Assembly: GCA_964034945.1 (NCBI GenBank)
Contig: OZ035962.1
Coordinates: 77,440,942 to 77,504,941 of the forward strand
Direction: 5' to 3'
From: Chrysopilus asiliformis
Taxonomy: Eukaryota > Arthropoda > Insecta > Diptera > Rhagionidae
Length of the DNA stretch: 64,000 bases
Of the stretch, positions 11,514 to 23,039 are shown piece after piece; position 1 is the stretch's first letter, and every line of letters starts with the position of its first letter. Below the pieces are notes generated by a model that saw only the letters and a list, made by a program, of their open reading frames with translations, made no database searches and had not been told where the DNA came from. Position numbers and translations under genes: made by a program.

Positions 11514-11608
11514 TTTATATGATTTTCACATAACGTATAAAAAATCTTCCATTTTAAATAATTTATTATTAAAAAAAATTTAACACAAAATAAGAAAAAA
11601 AAACACAT

Positions 11609-12010
11609 TTAAACGTTCTTCGGATCAACACCATAATCTGCTGGTAGTTGACATAATTCCACATCTGTTGGCTCAAATTCTGTTATTTAAAAAATACAAA
11701 TTGTTAGTATATTTTTTTAAAAATTGAAAAAAAAACATGTTTACCAGTTTTTGCGTTGCAATTATGCTCTAATCTATCACACTCGTTGAAAAAAAGTCTT
11801 GTTTTATTCTCAAATTCACCGCATATCAATTTATGTGTTTTCTGTTCTTCGCTGCATTCTAATTTACAATCCTCACTGTGTACACAAATGAAGAGCACTA
11901 TAAAATCAATATTTATCGTAATTAGGTCATGTTTTATTTACTTATTAATTATACACTTAATTAGTTCGCTTACCAGCTGCCAATACAACAAATGCGACGA
12001 TTTTTGCCAT
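11609..12010 (-). CDS. Small secreted Kazal-like cysteine-rich protein, group I copy 2
   Basis: The exons are 12010-11974, 11897-11745 and 11679-11609, giving 86 residues. Both introns are phase 1 (76 and 65 nt). Exon 1 encodes MAKIVAFVVLAA, and the signal peptide continues as VLFICVHS. The mature part would start near EDC and has six cysteines: EDC-KLEC (x3), then x10 to LICG, x13 to NEC, x6 to HNC, and one in the last exon (ELCQLP). The third exon ends PADYGVDPKNV. RLFFNECDRLEHNC is nearly identical to copy 1, showing recent duplication. The inferred role is a secreted, disulfide-rich protein, possibly a serine protease inhibitor; function is not shown by the sequence. Confidence 0.83.
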
Positions 12011-12096
12011 TATGATGTGATTTTTTTTTTTAATTTTTTTAGTGAATTTTTTTCTTAAATATCTTCCTAGTCTGTTCAAGTTAAAAACGAATTTTC

Positions 12097-12134
12097 AACT
12101 GATGAGCATACCTTAAGTCGCATCGCTTTTTAAA
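12097..12134 (-). promoter_or_regulatory. TATA-like box and initiator of the 11.6-12.0 kb gene
   Basis: On the minus strand TTTAAAAAG (12134-12126) precedes ATCAGTTG (initiator A near 12100) by about 30 nt. The initiator is shared with the other group I genes. Confidence 0.55.
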
Positions 12135-12310
12135 CCAATCATCAATTTGACAAAAATACCTTGAAGGTGGTTATAGAAACTCAGTGTACCTTGACGCTTA
12201 CAATTAGTGTGACTACAAAATGCAAATAAAAATACAAACCGCAAAAAAAAACCCCAACAATAAAAACGCATACATGAGATATAAAACGATTTTCCGTGAT
12301 TTATTTCCAC

Positions 12311-13030
12311 TATTATTGACCGTAAATAAGATTAATTAAGTTTTTCGACTATCTGGCCAATAAAAACGAATTCATTTTCGTTTTAAACTCTTATATGACT
12401 AAACATGCCATCAATTGATCATTTTATAAATTTACTCGCTATTTCATTATACTTATTATAATTTTTGGCCTCCAAGTGCACTTAGCAGTTTATCAATAAT
12501 TTTGTAATTTATATGGAAATTTTGGGAAATGCCACTTGCGTTTAATGAAGTAATTAAAGTTGAGAATTATGGTATAATCATACAATGTAAATTTTGTTTT
12601 GCGATTGAATTTATAACAAAAGCAGTACAAAAATACTTTTTCTGATAACCAGTAGTAATTTCAATCTTATGTCAATTTAACTAATAATGTATTCAAGGTT
12701 AATGTACTTAATGTACGTAACATACATCAAATAATGTATTCCGACATTAATTTAGCGTTTGAAAGCGTAAAAAATTTCCTATCCTCTCTTCTTCGATACC
12801 CCTCTCCTGATAACTTTTGAACTGTTTGATTGATTGGGATGTGGTTTGTTGTGTTGGATAAATGCTTCCTCAGACAAGTATTTTTCATAAAAAATACCCC
12901 TGCCTTTCATTAAGCCCCTTGCCCGGTTCCAAACTTTTATTGGCAAGAGAGGGGGTCAGAGACATGGAAACTTAGAATAGTAAACCAGATGTTATCTCAA
13001 ACTTTCATTTATGTGGGTGCAGGGTCAAGG
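12311..13030. other. Intergenic DNA, nothing recognised
   Basis: No open gene structure or terminal repeats were found. A C/T-rich stretch lies at 12778-12960. Confidence 0.4.
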
Positions 13031-13040
13031 AAACTTAAGC

Positions 13041-13387
13041 TGGAAATAGACGCTGCAATGGTCGGTACAATCGTCGGGCCAGTTTGCGGTCGCATGCGAT
13101 ACTTGTATCGTGTGTGCGCACGAAATGACGGTTGGGCCCGATATCGCACGGTCGTACGTCGCTGAGCCAAAACCTGCGGTCGCATGCGGCAGATTGTATC
13201 GTTTGCGACCATCGATACGATATTATTTCACAACTGTGCTGTGTTGTTCGAGTGATATTTGCTAGTAAAAACTGATTATTCGATCAAAATCGCAAGTAAA
13301 TCGTGTCGTGTGTGTGCTGTATACAACCGTCGGCCCGATATCGGTCCAACACAAGTCGGTACGACCATCGCAGCGTCTATTTCTACC
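13041..13387. mobile_element. GC-rich MITE, about 347 bp
   Basis: The ends GGAAATAGACGCTGCAATGG (left) and CCATCGCAGCGTCTATTTCT (right) form an inverted repeat. The interior contains many CGNCGGNC and GCATGCG motifs and is strikingly GC-rich for this region. The target duplication is unclear. Confidence 0.75.
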
Positions 13388-13512
13388 TTTAGAACTAAAA
13401 CCCACTTACTCCCCTCCCGATTCAAATATTGAATGTTTTTTAAATTTAAATCAAAAAAGCCTTTGTTTTAATTATCAAAAATATTTCCTATTATAAATAT
13501 AAACTACATAAA

Positions 13513-14013
13513 TCTATATATATAAAATTGGATGTTTGTTGGTCTGTCTGTTTGAGATCACAAAACTGAAAAACTACTGGACCGATTTTTACGCGGTTTT
13601 TTGCAAAATGATCTGCGTTGCCAGGAGCTGGTTTTTATGTATGGTAGATTTTCAAAATTCGAAACAGAAGGTCCTGTAAGGATAACTCAAATATTCTTTT
13701 TCCCGGGAAAAATCGGCACTCGGGGGTTTCCGGGGTCGCTAATCACGAATCCGGTATTCGATTTTCAAAATTCGAAACGGAAGATCCTGTAAGGATAACG
13801 CAAATGTCATTTTGCCAATTTTTCTCACAAAAACTGGCTTTGGGAGGTTTTCAGGGTTACTTATCACGAATCTGATATTGAAATTTCAAAATTCAAAACG
13901 GAAGGTCCTATAAGAATGACGTTTTTTCCCAAAAGTTTTTCAGTTATTTATGGTTTTTTGGCATTCTAAAATTTATACAAAAAACTTTAAGCTGGCAACG
14001 AAGGGTCTACTAG
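13513..14013 (+). mobile_element. Helitron-like non-autonomous element
   Basis: The element starts TCTATATATATAAAATTGG after a host A and ends GGGTCTACTAG before a host T. This fits the Helitron rule of 5'-TC, 3'-CTRR and insertion between A and T. It contains a short GTCTGTCTGT tract and repeated blocks around GGTCCTGTAAGGATAAC. No helicase gene is present. Related ends occur at 32.3 and 39.3 kb; a fragment of the interior recurs near 61.3 kb. Confidence 0.7.
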
Positions 14014-14277
14014 TATGTAGGTAATATTGGATATACATTAACTTAGTGATTAATTACTTTTATTTGTAAAGCAACCTTTGCTCTATATTAAATATTCAAC
14101 TTTGACTTAAAAGTCATTCAATAAATTATTGTGAAAGATACAACATTGTTTTAATTATTATTTAAATTACGTGATCTACAAGTATATAATCGTTTTGCTG
14201 CATAATCATCGGAACATTGAGCTGAATGGCGAACAAACTGGCTGACTGTATTTCATAAGTAAACTCTATTTCCCATC

Positions 14278-15075
14278 ACCATGGTGTTTTGAATGAAAAA
14301 AGGTTTTTATTTCCGCATATCCGTCCTTCTGTCTTTCCTTCTGCCTGTCTGTCCGTCCGTCTATCCTTGAACACCACAACTTTCGAAAGGATTGAGCTAG
14401 AGACTTGAAATTTTGTCTAGTCACGTTTCTCGCAAATAGCTACGCTAAGTTCTTGAGCGGGCAAAATTGGACCATTCCTTCCCCCCCTCCCCCTCCCCCA
14501 TAAAAAGGACGCAGTTTATTGCAATTTTCTCGAAAATAGTGAGTCGTGTTGAAAAATTTATATGGGTATAATGTGTTTAGAATATGATTTTACATATCGT
14601 CGGCTAAAAGTAAAATTGTGCTAAGTCCATTATACCAAATTTGACAGAAGAGCAATAAAAAACCTTATTAGTTCATTTTCATTTTCATTTAAAGAAAACA
14701 GAGTCTCATTTAAAGAAAACTGAGCCCAATTTTACTCATTTAAAGAAAACTCAGTGTTATTGAAAGAGAATTAAAACGATTTAACAAGGTTTTCATTGGT
14801 CTTCTGGAAAATTATACCAAATGGACTTAGAACAATTTCACTTTTGGCCGACGATATAAACCTTTCCTACACACCAAAATCCTATTGGACCACTCCTTCC
14901 CCTTCCCTTCATATAAATGGAACACATTTTTTTCTATTTTCTCGAAAACGGTGCATCAAATCGAAATATTTATTAAGACGAAATGAGTTTAGAATATGAT
15001 TTCACACAACCGTTTCATACATCAAAATCTAAATGGACCACTCCTTCCCTTCCTCCCGCACAAATTGATTTTGTT
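14278..15075 (+). repeat. Family B dispersed repeat, interrupted
   Basis: This is a CCATGGTGTT start, then a short GTCTGTCCGTCC tract, then two or three roughly 150-bp internal units. Each unit holds a CTCCTTCCCC-type block, TTTTCTCGAAAA and AGAATATGATTTTACATA. The MITE at 14594-14857 splits one unit precisely after TTTTACATA. Confidence 0.7.
14594..14857. mobile_element. MITE inserted in family B
   Basis: The ends ATATCGTCGGCTAAAAGTAA (left) and ACTTTTGGCCGACGATAT (right) are inverted repeats of about 35 bp including AAATTGTNCTAAGTCCATT. Flanks continue the family B unit on both sides, which proves insertion. The interior repeats TCATTTAAAGAAAAC. Confidence 0.78.
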
Positions 15076-15092
15076 CACAAAAAATTTAGTGT

Positions 15093-15217
15093 GCCCAATT
15101 CAGACTAACGATTGCGATTACGATTACGATTGATCTTCATGTCTCTAGAGTTGAAAGCTTTGATCTCATTGCTCGAAAAGCATCAATCGTAATCGCAATA
15201 GTTAGTCTAAATTGGGC
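15093..15217. mobile_element. MITE, 125 bp
   Basis: The ends GCCCAATTCAGACTAACGAT and its inverse (GTTAGTCTAAATTGGGC) form an inverted repeat of about 30 bp with ATTGCGATTACGAT. Nearly the entire element can fold back. Confidence 0.8.
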
Positions 15218-15389
15218 TTTATATAGAATATTTGACGATTGGCAATTGTATCTTTACCTATGTTTAAATATCTCGAACGAACTAAATTTTCATAGGACCA
15301 AAACGGGCGAATTTATAGAAAATGCAGAAAAATGGTAAGAAAATCAAACAATGGCTAATGTTCAAACTTGAAAAACAATCTTTATTGAT

Positions 15390-15784
15390 TTATTTTCCAA
15401 TATGTTTTGGATCAACACCATAATCAGCTGGAATTGGGCACTTCTTCAATTCAGTTGGCTCGAATTCTGTGGATATTTTTTTAATGTATAAAAATTGTTG
15501 TGTTTTTTTTTATTAGAAATTTCCTTACTGCTTTTTTCTTCACAATTATACTTCATGCGTCCACAGTCATTGTAGAAAAGACGATTTTTTCCTTCGAATT
15601 CTCCACAAACTAAATCAGCGTAGATAGCAGCCGTAGAACAATTGAATTCACATTTTTTCTCTTCCGCCGCACAGACAACAACAGCTGGAATTTGAAAACG
15701 ATTGAAAAAAAAATCTTGAAAATTTATTTAATTTTTTTCTTAAATACCAGCAACTACAGCAACGAGAAACAGTTTAGTAAACAT
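15390..15784 (-). CDS. Small secreted Kazal-like cysteine-rich protein, group I copy 3
   Basis: The exons are 15784-15748, 15684-15529 and 15466-15390; the protein has 89 residues and both introns (63 and 62 nt) are phase 1. The signal peptide MFTKLFLVAVVAAVVVCAA is followed by EEKKCEFNC. The core is C-x3-C-x10-C-x13-C-x6-C with DLVCGEF, FYNDCGRMKYNC, and the C-terminal exon FEPTELKKCPIPADYGVDP. The PADYGVDP motif is shared with copy 2, PADYGLDP with copy 1. It has diverged more than those two (GRMKYN in place of DRLEHN). The inferred product is a secreted disulfide-rich protein, Kazal-like, of unknown target. Confidence 0.83.
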
Positions 15785-15831
15785 ATTTTATCAAATTTTT
15801 GATGTTACAATCAAACTAGCAGTTCAAATTC

Positions 15832-15867
15832 AACTGATTTGTTGCCGGCTAAAATTTACCTTTTAAA
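15832..15867 (-). promoter_or_regulatory. TATA-like box and initiator of the 15.4-15.8 kb gene
   Basis: Minus-strand TTTAAAA (15867-15861) lies about 30 nt before ATCAGTTG (initiator A near 15835). Confidence 0.55.
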
Positions 15868-15899
15868 GGTTTCTCATTTGTTCGGAAGAAAACCGGAAT

Positions 15900-18038
15900 T
15901 CCACCTAAACACCATTAAATTGCAGTGAAATAAACAAATTAAATTCTGATCATGTTCCGAAATAGAAAAATTAACATAAATTAATTGTTGATTAAATGAG
16001 GCTACCCCACAGGTAAATTGATTTATTGTAGGATAATTTGATTTCATTTGACGGTAATTTGGGAATAAAATAATTTTGTAATTAAAACATTTTCCGCTGG
16101 CATTTATTTTGGTATAAATTTTTATTGCTGATATAAATTTAAAAATTGTCCCAATAAATTTAAATCAAAAAATCTTTCTAAAGGTGTGACCAATGTTTAC
16201 TCCGACAACATTAATATTTTTTCATGTTCCAGAGACTGATTATGAAATAAAACTCGTTTTTTTTATCCCAGTAAAATCGAAAATATCGTCAACATTGGAA
16301 AATGTTCGAAATTGATAGGTAAACATTGGTGATATACCGGTCAAGGTGAAAAATGAGTTTTGGATTTCAGTCAATTACCAGATGGTATTATATTTTTTTT
16401 TTTCATCTTGCCTGAAAAGTTACTCATTTTTTGACTCCACCACCGGTAATTTTTCTTTCTTTTTTCGCGAAAAACTCATAAATTTTTGTTTATTTAAGTA
16501 AATACAATATTTCATTTTACCTGTGAAATATTTGACGTGGCGTTTTTGATAATTTCATTTTGAGGTCAAATAAAGCCTGTGGATTATCAAACCATTTTCA
16601 ACGGAATACTACATAGTAATTTCACTAAACACGACCTATAAAATTATTTGAATTTATTAAATTTCCATCTACAATTTAAATACTATCCCTGACCAATTAA
16701 CTTGAAATAATTGCCATTCGATAGAATTATTGGAATTTTGTGGGAATTGCATTTTAATCAAAAGCAAATTGATTTAATCGGACTAATTGATGGAAATCAC
16801 CCAAACTAAATTTGTGAATTTATTTGCATCTCTAATGGTGATAATACGTTTAGATATTGGTCTGATAAATAAATGGATGTTCGGAATGGGAGAATTTGGA
16901 TGGTAACTATGGCCCATTTTTGTAAATTTTTACCGACTGATAAAACTTCAGTTTAAGAAATCAAAGGTGTAGATCTGATTTGCTGTGATTTGTCTAAGTT
17001 TGGCTACGTTCGGCTTGAGCCAGTCAAATTTGCCAACCGTCTTCGTACAGGACAGGATCAGCTTCGTACAGGATTTTCAGTAATTGATAGACGACTGATC
17101 CGTTTAGCGAAAGTTGTCGAGATTGTGGACTCGTGATTTGCCGAATCGCCCGCAAAGGTTGGATTCGCCTGCATTCGGGGAGAGTGTAGTGACAATATAA
17201 AAGCTGTTCATAAACCGAAATCTTGCTCATAAAGTAAAACATTGTTAACCTTCATTATGTGTATTGAAAAACTAACACTAACCGTGTACTGAGGTATAAT
17301 AAAATTGGTCAACTCAGACTCTAGTTATTAGGGTTCAAAAACAATCAAAAAACGGTAAATCCGAAATAAGCTTGAAACGTTTGGGATTTAGTAGAATTTT
17401 GCAATAAATGTAGTTGCTTGTTGTGTTGATTCTTAGGAGGTACGTTTTAAAATTTCAGTTCAATCGGTCGAGTAGGTTTCGAGTTAGATCTTCTCAAAGC
17501 GAGTAAGATAAGGCTTGTTAGGTAAAATTTAATGAAATACTATCTATTGAAGGGCTTTTTTGGTTAAAATGTTTTTCCCTGACTTTAGTTTTATCTGGCC
17601 AACAACAAAATGTTTCGAATAAATTAACATTCACTCTATGCACAATCAAACACATTCTGCTGACTGAAATGTATGCAATTGAAGATTTTCCATGGCAATA
17701 CTGATGATGATGAGTCTTAAATTCAGCTAATAAGTAATAATTTTGAATTAATTTAATTTTTTATTTTATGAAATAATATTTGTTATTTTTTTTAATTTGT
17801 AAAAGTTTATAGTCGTGGCGTATATATCTTTCAGCCCGCCTGATCGGAAAATCCTAGTCAAAATTTAAGACTGGCACTACTCACTTTGATAATAATTAAC
17901 TTAAAAACTAATCGACCGATTGTGCTGAAATTTTACAGCATAACTCTTAAGGACCTATACTCCAATTAAGGATAACCATTTATTACAAAATAATAGAGTT
18001 GAGGATTACCGGGAGCAAATAAAACAAAACAACATTTA
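15900..18038. other. Intergenic DNA, nothing recognised
   Basis: About 2.1 kb of AT-rich sequence. One open frame on the minus strand (17242-17024) shows no recognisable motif, and I do not call it a gene. Confidence 0.4.
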
Positions 18039-18042
18039 TTAA

Positions 18043-18153
18043 CCCTTTCAGTCACCACGTACACTATAGTGTACACACTTTTCAGAAGCCATAACTCATA
18101 ATTTGACTTGGTAGAAAGTGTGTACACTATAGTGTACGTGGTGACTGAAAGGG
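18043..18153. mobile_element. TTAA-flanked piggyBac-type MITE, 111 bp
   Basis: The perfect inverted repeats of 39 bp start CCCTTTCAGTCACCACGTAC and contain the palindrome GTACACTATAGTGTAC. TTAA lies at both borders (18039-18042, 18154-18157). CCC after TTAA is the usual piggyBac end. There is no coding capacity. Confidence 0.9.
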
Positions 18154-18442
18154 TTAAATGCATTTGTGACCCAATTTTGATTTTTTGAGTAAAAAGCCTG
18201 ACTACAGTGGACATAATTTAAGAAAAATCAAATTTTTTTTTTGTTTTAAATGAATAGGTACTAATAGCTTAAACACCATTAATTTGTATAGAGAGTATTT
18301 TTAACCCCCATAGAAATAAATATGTACTAAAAGGGTTAAAGTGATATTACACTCAACTCTTTTTTTAAACCGTTAGTTGTTCACGATTTGTCGAATTAAA
18401 TTAAATTCTTTATGTCATCTTATGTGGTTTTTCGATAACATA

Positions 18443-19735
18443 ACACATGGATCAATAAGTCCCGAGACTAACCCAGAGATGACGCTCGTAGTAAACCAGT
18501 AACCACGTCTTTCTAGAGTACTAACCTTTGCTTGAAACGTGTCAAAATTTTAAGTCGATCGGACCAGAAACAGCTGAGTTATCGAGGTTGGAGTAAAGTC
18601 GTTTTGTAGTTTGTTTAAAAAATGGAAAAAACCGAGTTTCGTGTTCTGATAAAACATTGTTTTTTAATGGGTAAAAACACCGTGCAAGCGAAACAATGGA
18701 CTGAAAAATGTTACCCGGACTCTTGTCCATCAAAAGCAACGATTTGTCGGTGGTTTGCCGAGTTTAAACGTGGTCGTACCGACACAAATGACGCGGAACG
18801 CTCGGGTAGACCTGTGGAAGCCGTTACACCGGAAAATGTGAGTGAAGTGACAAAAATTATAATGAAAGATCGTAAAGTGAAGCTCCGTGAGATTGCTGAG
18901 ATAACACAGATATCATATGGAAGTGCATTTACTATCCTTCATGAAAAATTGAGCATGAAAAAGGTTTTTTCCAAGTGGGTGCCGCGATTGCTTTCGATGG
19001 AACAAAAACAGCAACGAGTCGATGATTCAGAAAGCTGTTTATCGCTATTTACTCGCAATAAAAAAGATTTCTTGCGTCGTTACGTGTCCATGGACGAAAC
19101 ATGGATACATCACTACACTCCAGAGTCGAAGCGGCAGTCATCTGAGTGGCGCACAGCTGGCGAAAGCCGTCCGAAGCGTCCGAAAACGCAGCAGTCAGCT
19201 GGCAAAGTCATGGCGTCAGTTTTTTGGGATACGCATGGCGTGATTTTCATTGACTACCTCGAAAAAGGTAAATCGATCAACAGTGATTATTATATTGACT
19301 TGCTGGTGCGTTTGAAGGAGGAAATCGCAAAAAAACGACCGCACATGCAGAGAAAAAAAATCCTTTTTCACCAAGACAATGCACCCTGCCACAAGTCGAT
19401 GAAAACAATGGCAAAATTGAACGAATTGGGCTTTCATCTGCTTCCCCACCCCCCATACTCGCCAGATTTAGCCCCCAGTGACTACTGGCTCTTTGCTGAT
19501 CTTAAAAAAATGCTCCAGGGAAAAAGATTTGGCTCAAATGAGGAGGTCATCGCTGAAACTGAAGCTTATTTTGAAGCGAAAGATAATTTTTTTTATAAAC
19601 ATGGTATTGAAAAATTGGAAAAGCGTTGGAACGATTGTATCACCCTAAAAGGTGATTATATTGATGCATAAAAAAAAATTTGGCAAAAAAAATGTTGTTT
19701 TCATTGTTAGTCTCGGGACTTATTGATCCATGTGT
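18443..19735 (+). mobile_element. Full-length mariner element, 1293 bp
   Basis: The 30-bp terminal inverted repeats are identical (start ACACATGGATCAATAAGTCC), flanked by TA (18441-18442, 19736-19737). One uninterrupted transposase frame lies between them. Length and layout are those of an autonomous mariner; identical ends plus an open frame suggest recent arrival. Confidence 0.96.
18622..19671 (+). CDS. Mariner transposase, apparently intact (349 aa)
   Basis: This enzyme binds the element ends and moves it by cut and paste into TA sites in the nucleus. The frame is uninterrupted and of normal length (mariner transposases are about 345-350 residues). The N-terminal paired helix-turn-helix region spans residues 1-110, with a GRP motif at 62-64 between its halves. 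The linker WVPRLL is at 119-124. The catalytic triad is complete: D158 in MDETW, D252 in HQDNAPCH and D287 in PSDYW, with 34 residues between the last two, the mariner D,D34D signature. YSPDLAPSDYW is canonical. Similarity of the start (MEKTEFRVLIKHCFLMGKNT) and of the core suggests the irritans-like branch. The start ATG is 179 bp inside the left end. No inactivating change is visible. Confidence 0.96.
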   Translation: MEKTEFRVLIKHCFLMGKNTVQAKQWTEKCYPDSCPSKATICRWFAEFKRGRTDTNDAERSGRPVEAVTPENVSEVTKIIMKDRKVKLREIAEITQISYGSAFTILHEKLSMKKVFSKWVPRLLSMEQKQQRVDDSESCLSLFTRNKKDFLRRYVSMDETWIHHYTPESKRQSSEWRTAGESRPKRPKTQQSAGKVMASVFWDTHGVIFIDYLEKGKSINSDYYIDLLVRLKEEIAKKRPHMQRKKILFHQDNAPCHKSMKTMAKLNELGFHLLPHPPYSPDLAPSDYWLFADLKKMLQGKRFGSNEEVIAETEAYFEAKDNFFYKHGIEKLEKRWNDCITLKGDYIDA

Positions 19736-20187
19736 TAGAACACCCTTTTTACTACACGCTTTTTACTACACCCAACACTTTTTTTACATGGTAGATAGTT
19801 TCCTCGAAAATCGTGAAAACTGAACGTGTAACAGAAAAGTTGGGTGTAACAATCATTTGGGTTTAGCTAAATTCGCAGTAACGGAACAGGTAACGATTGG
19901 CTACGATTCTACTTTTACAATAATGATCTAGAAAGAAAGTTCTGGAGGCCTAAAAAATTCTACCAAATTCCAAAGATTTCAAGACACTTTAGGATATAAT
20001 ATCATTTTTTGATTGCTTTTGAAGCCTTATAACTGAAGTTTGAGTTGTCGATTTTTATGAAATTTCTCAAATTGTGGGTAAAATTTTTCACAGATACCAA
20101 AACTTTGGAATAGGCCAATTTTTTGATTTTCTATTGAATTGAGGGGTGTATTACACCCCTAGTATTTTTAATGCCAGTATATTTATG

Positions 20188-21535
20188 CTCTATGATATAT
20201 CATATAGAAGTATGTTAGATTTGTATACCCTTTGAACTGCACCAAGGTGATAGGGATAACAAAAGGTTTTGATTTCCGCATGGCAGTCCGTCTGTCCGTC
20301 TATCTGTATGTCTATTCAGTCCGTCCGTCTGTCTGTATATCTTTTCTGTCCGTCGGTCTGTCTGTCTGACCGTGAGCAGCATTACTTGATGAAATGATTG
20401 ACCTAGAGACTTGAAATTTTGTATAATTGTATTTCTTGTAAATGGCTAGGTTAAGCTCTGGAACGGGCAAAATTCAACCATTCCTTCCCCCACCCAGAGC
20501 TGGGCATACTTCAGTACATTTGATACTCCAGTACACGAGCAGTACCAGTACATAGATACTTGTACTGGGCTTCCCACCAGTATCAATACCTTAAGTATTG
20601 GTACTACACGATCAGTACCAGTACTTGAAGTACTTGTAATCGATGCACGGATCCAGTCCCAGTACAAAAAGTACTGGTACTGGTTTTTTACAATATTTGT
20701 ATTTTTGTACTGGTTTTTTGCAATACCAGTACTTTTTGTACTGGTATTGGTTTTTGCAGTACCAGTACTTTTTGTACTGGTTTTGAGTTTTGCAGTACCA
20801 GTACTTTTTATTTTTCGCGAAAGTACTGATATTTTTCAAGTACATGGCACTGGTACTGGAGTTTTCAGTACCATTACCGATGTTGGTATTTTTGTACTGC
20901 TTACTCAGAGCAATACCAGTACAAGATTTACTGGTACTGAAATCTCAGTATCAGTACTTTTTGTACTGATACTGAAATGCGGTTAAAAGTATCAATACCA
21001 TATACTGGTACTGATAATTGAGTATTGAGTATTTTGCCCAGCTCTGCCCCCACCCCCCTTACAATCGAAACATTTTTTTACAATTTTCTCGAAAACGGTG
21101 AGTCATATTGAGAAATTTATAAAGGTAAGAAGTGTTTAAAATAGGATTTTACATAACCCATCCGCACATCAAAATTTAATCGGATAACTGCTTCCCCACA
21201 TTCTCAAATGGAATACTTTTTACCCGTTTTCTCGAAAACTGTACATCGTATCGAAAAATTGATAAAGATGAGATGTGTTTAGAATATGAATTTACATAAC
21301 TTATTCATACACCAAAATCCAATTGGACCACTCCTTCTCCCCCACACAAATTGAACATATTTTTTTTAGTTTCTCGAAAACTGTGAGTCGTATTGAAAAA
21401 TTTATAGAGGCAAAATCTCTTTAGAATATGATTTTACATAACTGTTCCATACATCAAAATCCAATCGGGCCACTTACTTTCCTCCTCTCCTATACAAATG
21501 GATTTTTTTTAAATAAACGTTTTGTCTGTCATAAT
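20188..21535 (+). repeat. Family B dispersed repeat, with hAT insertion
   Basis: It starts near TATGATATATCATATAG and has GGTGATAGGGATAAC and a GTCCGTCTGTCT tract (20287-20370). Four internal units follow with TTTTCTCGAAAA and GATTTTACATAAC. The element at 20495-21046 interrupts the first unit inside CCCCCACC. Confidence 0.8.
20495..21046. mobile_element. Non-autonomous hAT element built of GTACTGGTACTG repeats
   Basis: The ends are CAGAGCTGGGCATACTTC and TTTTGCCCAGCTCTG, flanked by a perfect 8-bp duplication CCCCCACC (20487-20494, 21047-21054). Most of the 552 bp consists of degenerate alternating AGTACCAGTAC / GTACTGGTACT units, so it is internally palindromic. Apparent Tyr/Lys- or Val/Leu-rich frames are products of this satellite. 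Confidence 0.92.
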
Positions 21536-21539
21536 ATAG

Positions 21540-22833
21540 ACTAATATACATAATATATATCTTATGTTTTAATTTTCTGTTGATTTCAATTAGTCTGTAA
21601 AAACCTTGAAAATAAATTTATTCGAAGTTTGTTTTCATAGTGCCCTTGAAATTAAAAGTTCCTTTTAAAAATTCGTCGTTTCTCATTATATGAAATACAT
21701 TTGAGCCTGTCATTATCATGCTACTTTATTAAATTTACTTCTGCTTCTTCATCTCCGGAAATTTCCCTTTTTTTTAGCTTTACTTTACCTGTGGCGTGTT
21801 GTGATATCCGCTTACCCAGCCTACCTTTTTTTATATTTACCCGAGTGAGTTTTCTTTCACATCAGTTTGTGTACAATAAACTTTTATCAACAGTCAGCCA
21901 CAAAGATATCTTCCTAAACTCACCTAAAATAACGCTTGGAAATGAGTATTATATTCTACCTTCTGATATCCACCATATTACATGAACCCAAGTAACAGTT
22001 TCTGCATTAAATTTTTATTAAAATGCGTTTTATTAAGAATTTGTGAATCAAAACATATTTATTTAAAATCTCTCACGTAATTAACGATCGAATGAAGTTT
22101 TCTCTTACTTCACTCCGCACTCTTTCGCGTTATGTTTGTACATAAAACATTGTTCGACACATGGTGGCTATAACGAGAGAAGTATCGGTGGGGAAAAGGA
22201 GTGGCACGAGTGACGTTCATAAAATCACGCATACGATTGTAGTAGGTACATAAGAACTGGTGAATTTTTCCAGAAAGGGTACTAATATTTTCGTATATTC
22301 ATACTATTAAATACATTCTGTTAACACGTACTGTTAAAAAAAAATGGGCAGTAATCCATATTAAACAAAACGAAGAATCACATGTGATAGGAATTGAAGA
22401 TAGGAATTGTTACGGATTTCTTACGTCGCCGCGTTCGTAATATTGTTCCTTTGAAGGCACATCTTGGGAATTGTGTTGCACCACCTGCGACACGTAGACG
22501 TTACTGAGACGTCGTTGTTTTCTAAACGAGCAGACAGATACATCGCCATGACCGAAATGTGGAGATAAATGTTAGTTGGAAGACCTCATGTGATGAAAAA
22601 TTGGATATTATGATAATTTTTCTTACAAAACAATTTCAAAACTCGAAACCTAATTGAGGTAGAAAGTTGAAATTTGGCACAAAACAGGCTTTTACCAAAA
22701 GTTAACCCCGTGACAAAAATTTAAGCACACCCAAATTTAAAATGAGTTTTTTTGCAATTTCCCCGAAAACGGTTCAATTTTTCAAAAAAAAAAAGATTCT
22801 ATAGTACTTCCCCATATAGTACTTCCCCATAAA
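21540..22833. other. Intergenic DNA, nothing firm
   Basis: No supported gene. A frame at 21701-21985 has no motif. A short tandem duplication of a CCCCATATAGTACTT-type block occurs at 22800-22830. Confidence 0.4.
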
Positions 22834-22837
22834 TTAA

Positions 22838-23039
22838 CACGTCGTGTACCACATGTACAGTTTTTTTAAGACCGCGCGAGTAAATAATGGTAGATGCATA
22901 GTGCAATCGATTTTTGAATATTCCTGACAGTCGTAAGTACAAAAACATAGTTTTAACATAAATTGATCGCTAGTGTACCACCCGTGGTACACGATGTCCA
23001 AATGTAAAAAAAGTTGTAAAAGCAAATGTCACGAACGTG
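22838..23039. mobile_element. TTAA-flanked MITE, 202 bp (same family as 57891-58144)
   Basis: The ends are CACGTCGTG and CACGAACGTG with TTAA on both sides (22834-22837, 23040-23043). It shares long blocks with the 57.9-kb copy, including ATGCATAGTGCAATCG and CCTGACAGTCGTAAGTA, and the motif GTGTACCACCCGTGGTACAC. Piggybac-like by target site. Confidence 0.82.

Noticed and set aside
17024..17242. 72-residue minus-strand frame
   Set aside because: No motif and no flanking gene signals.
20612..20986. Tyr-Trp-Tyr-Cys and Val-Leu-Phe repeat proteins on opposite strands
   Set aside because: Product of the GTACTG satellite inside a hAT element with perfect target duplication.
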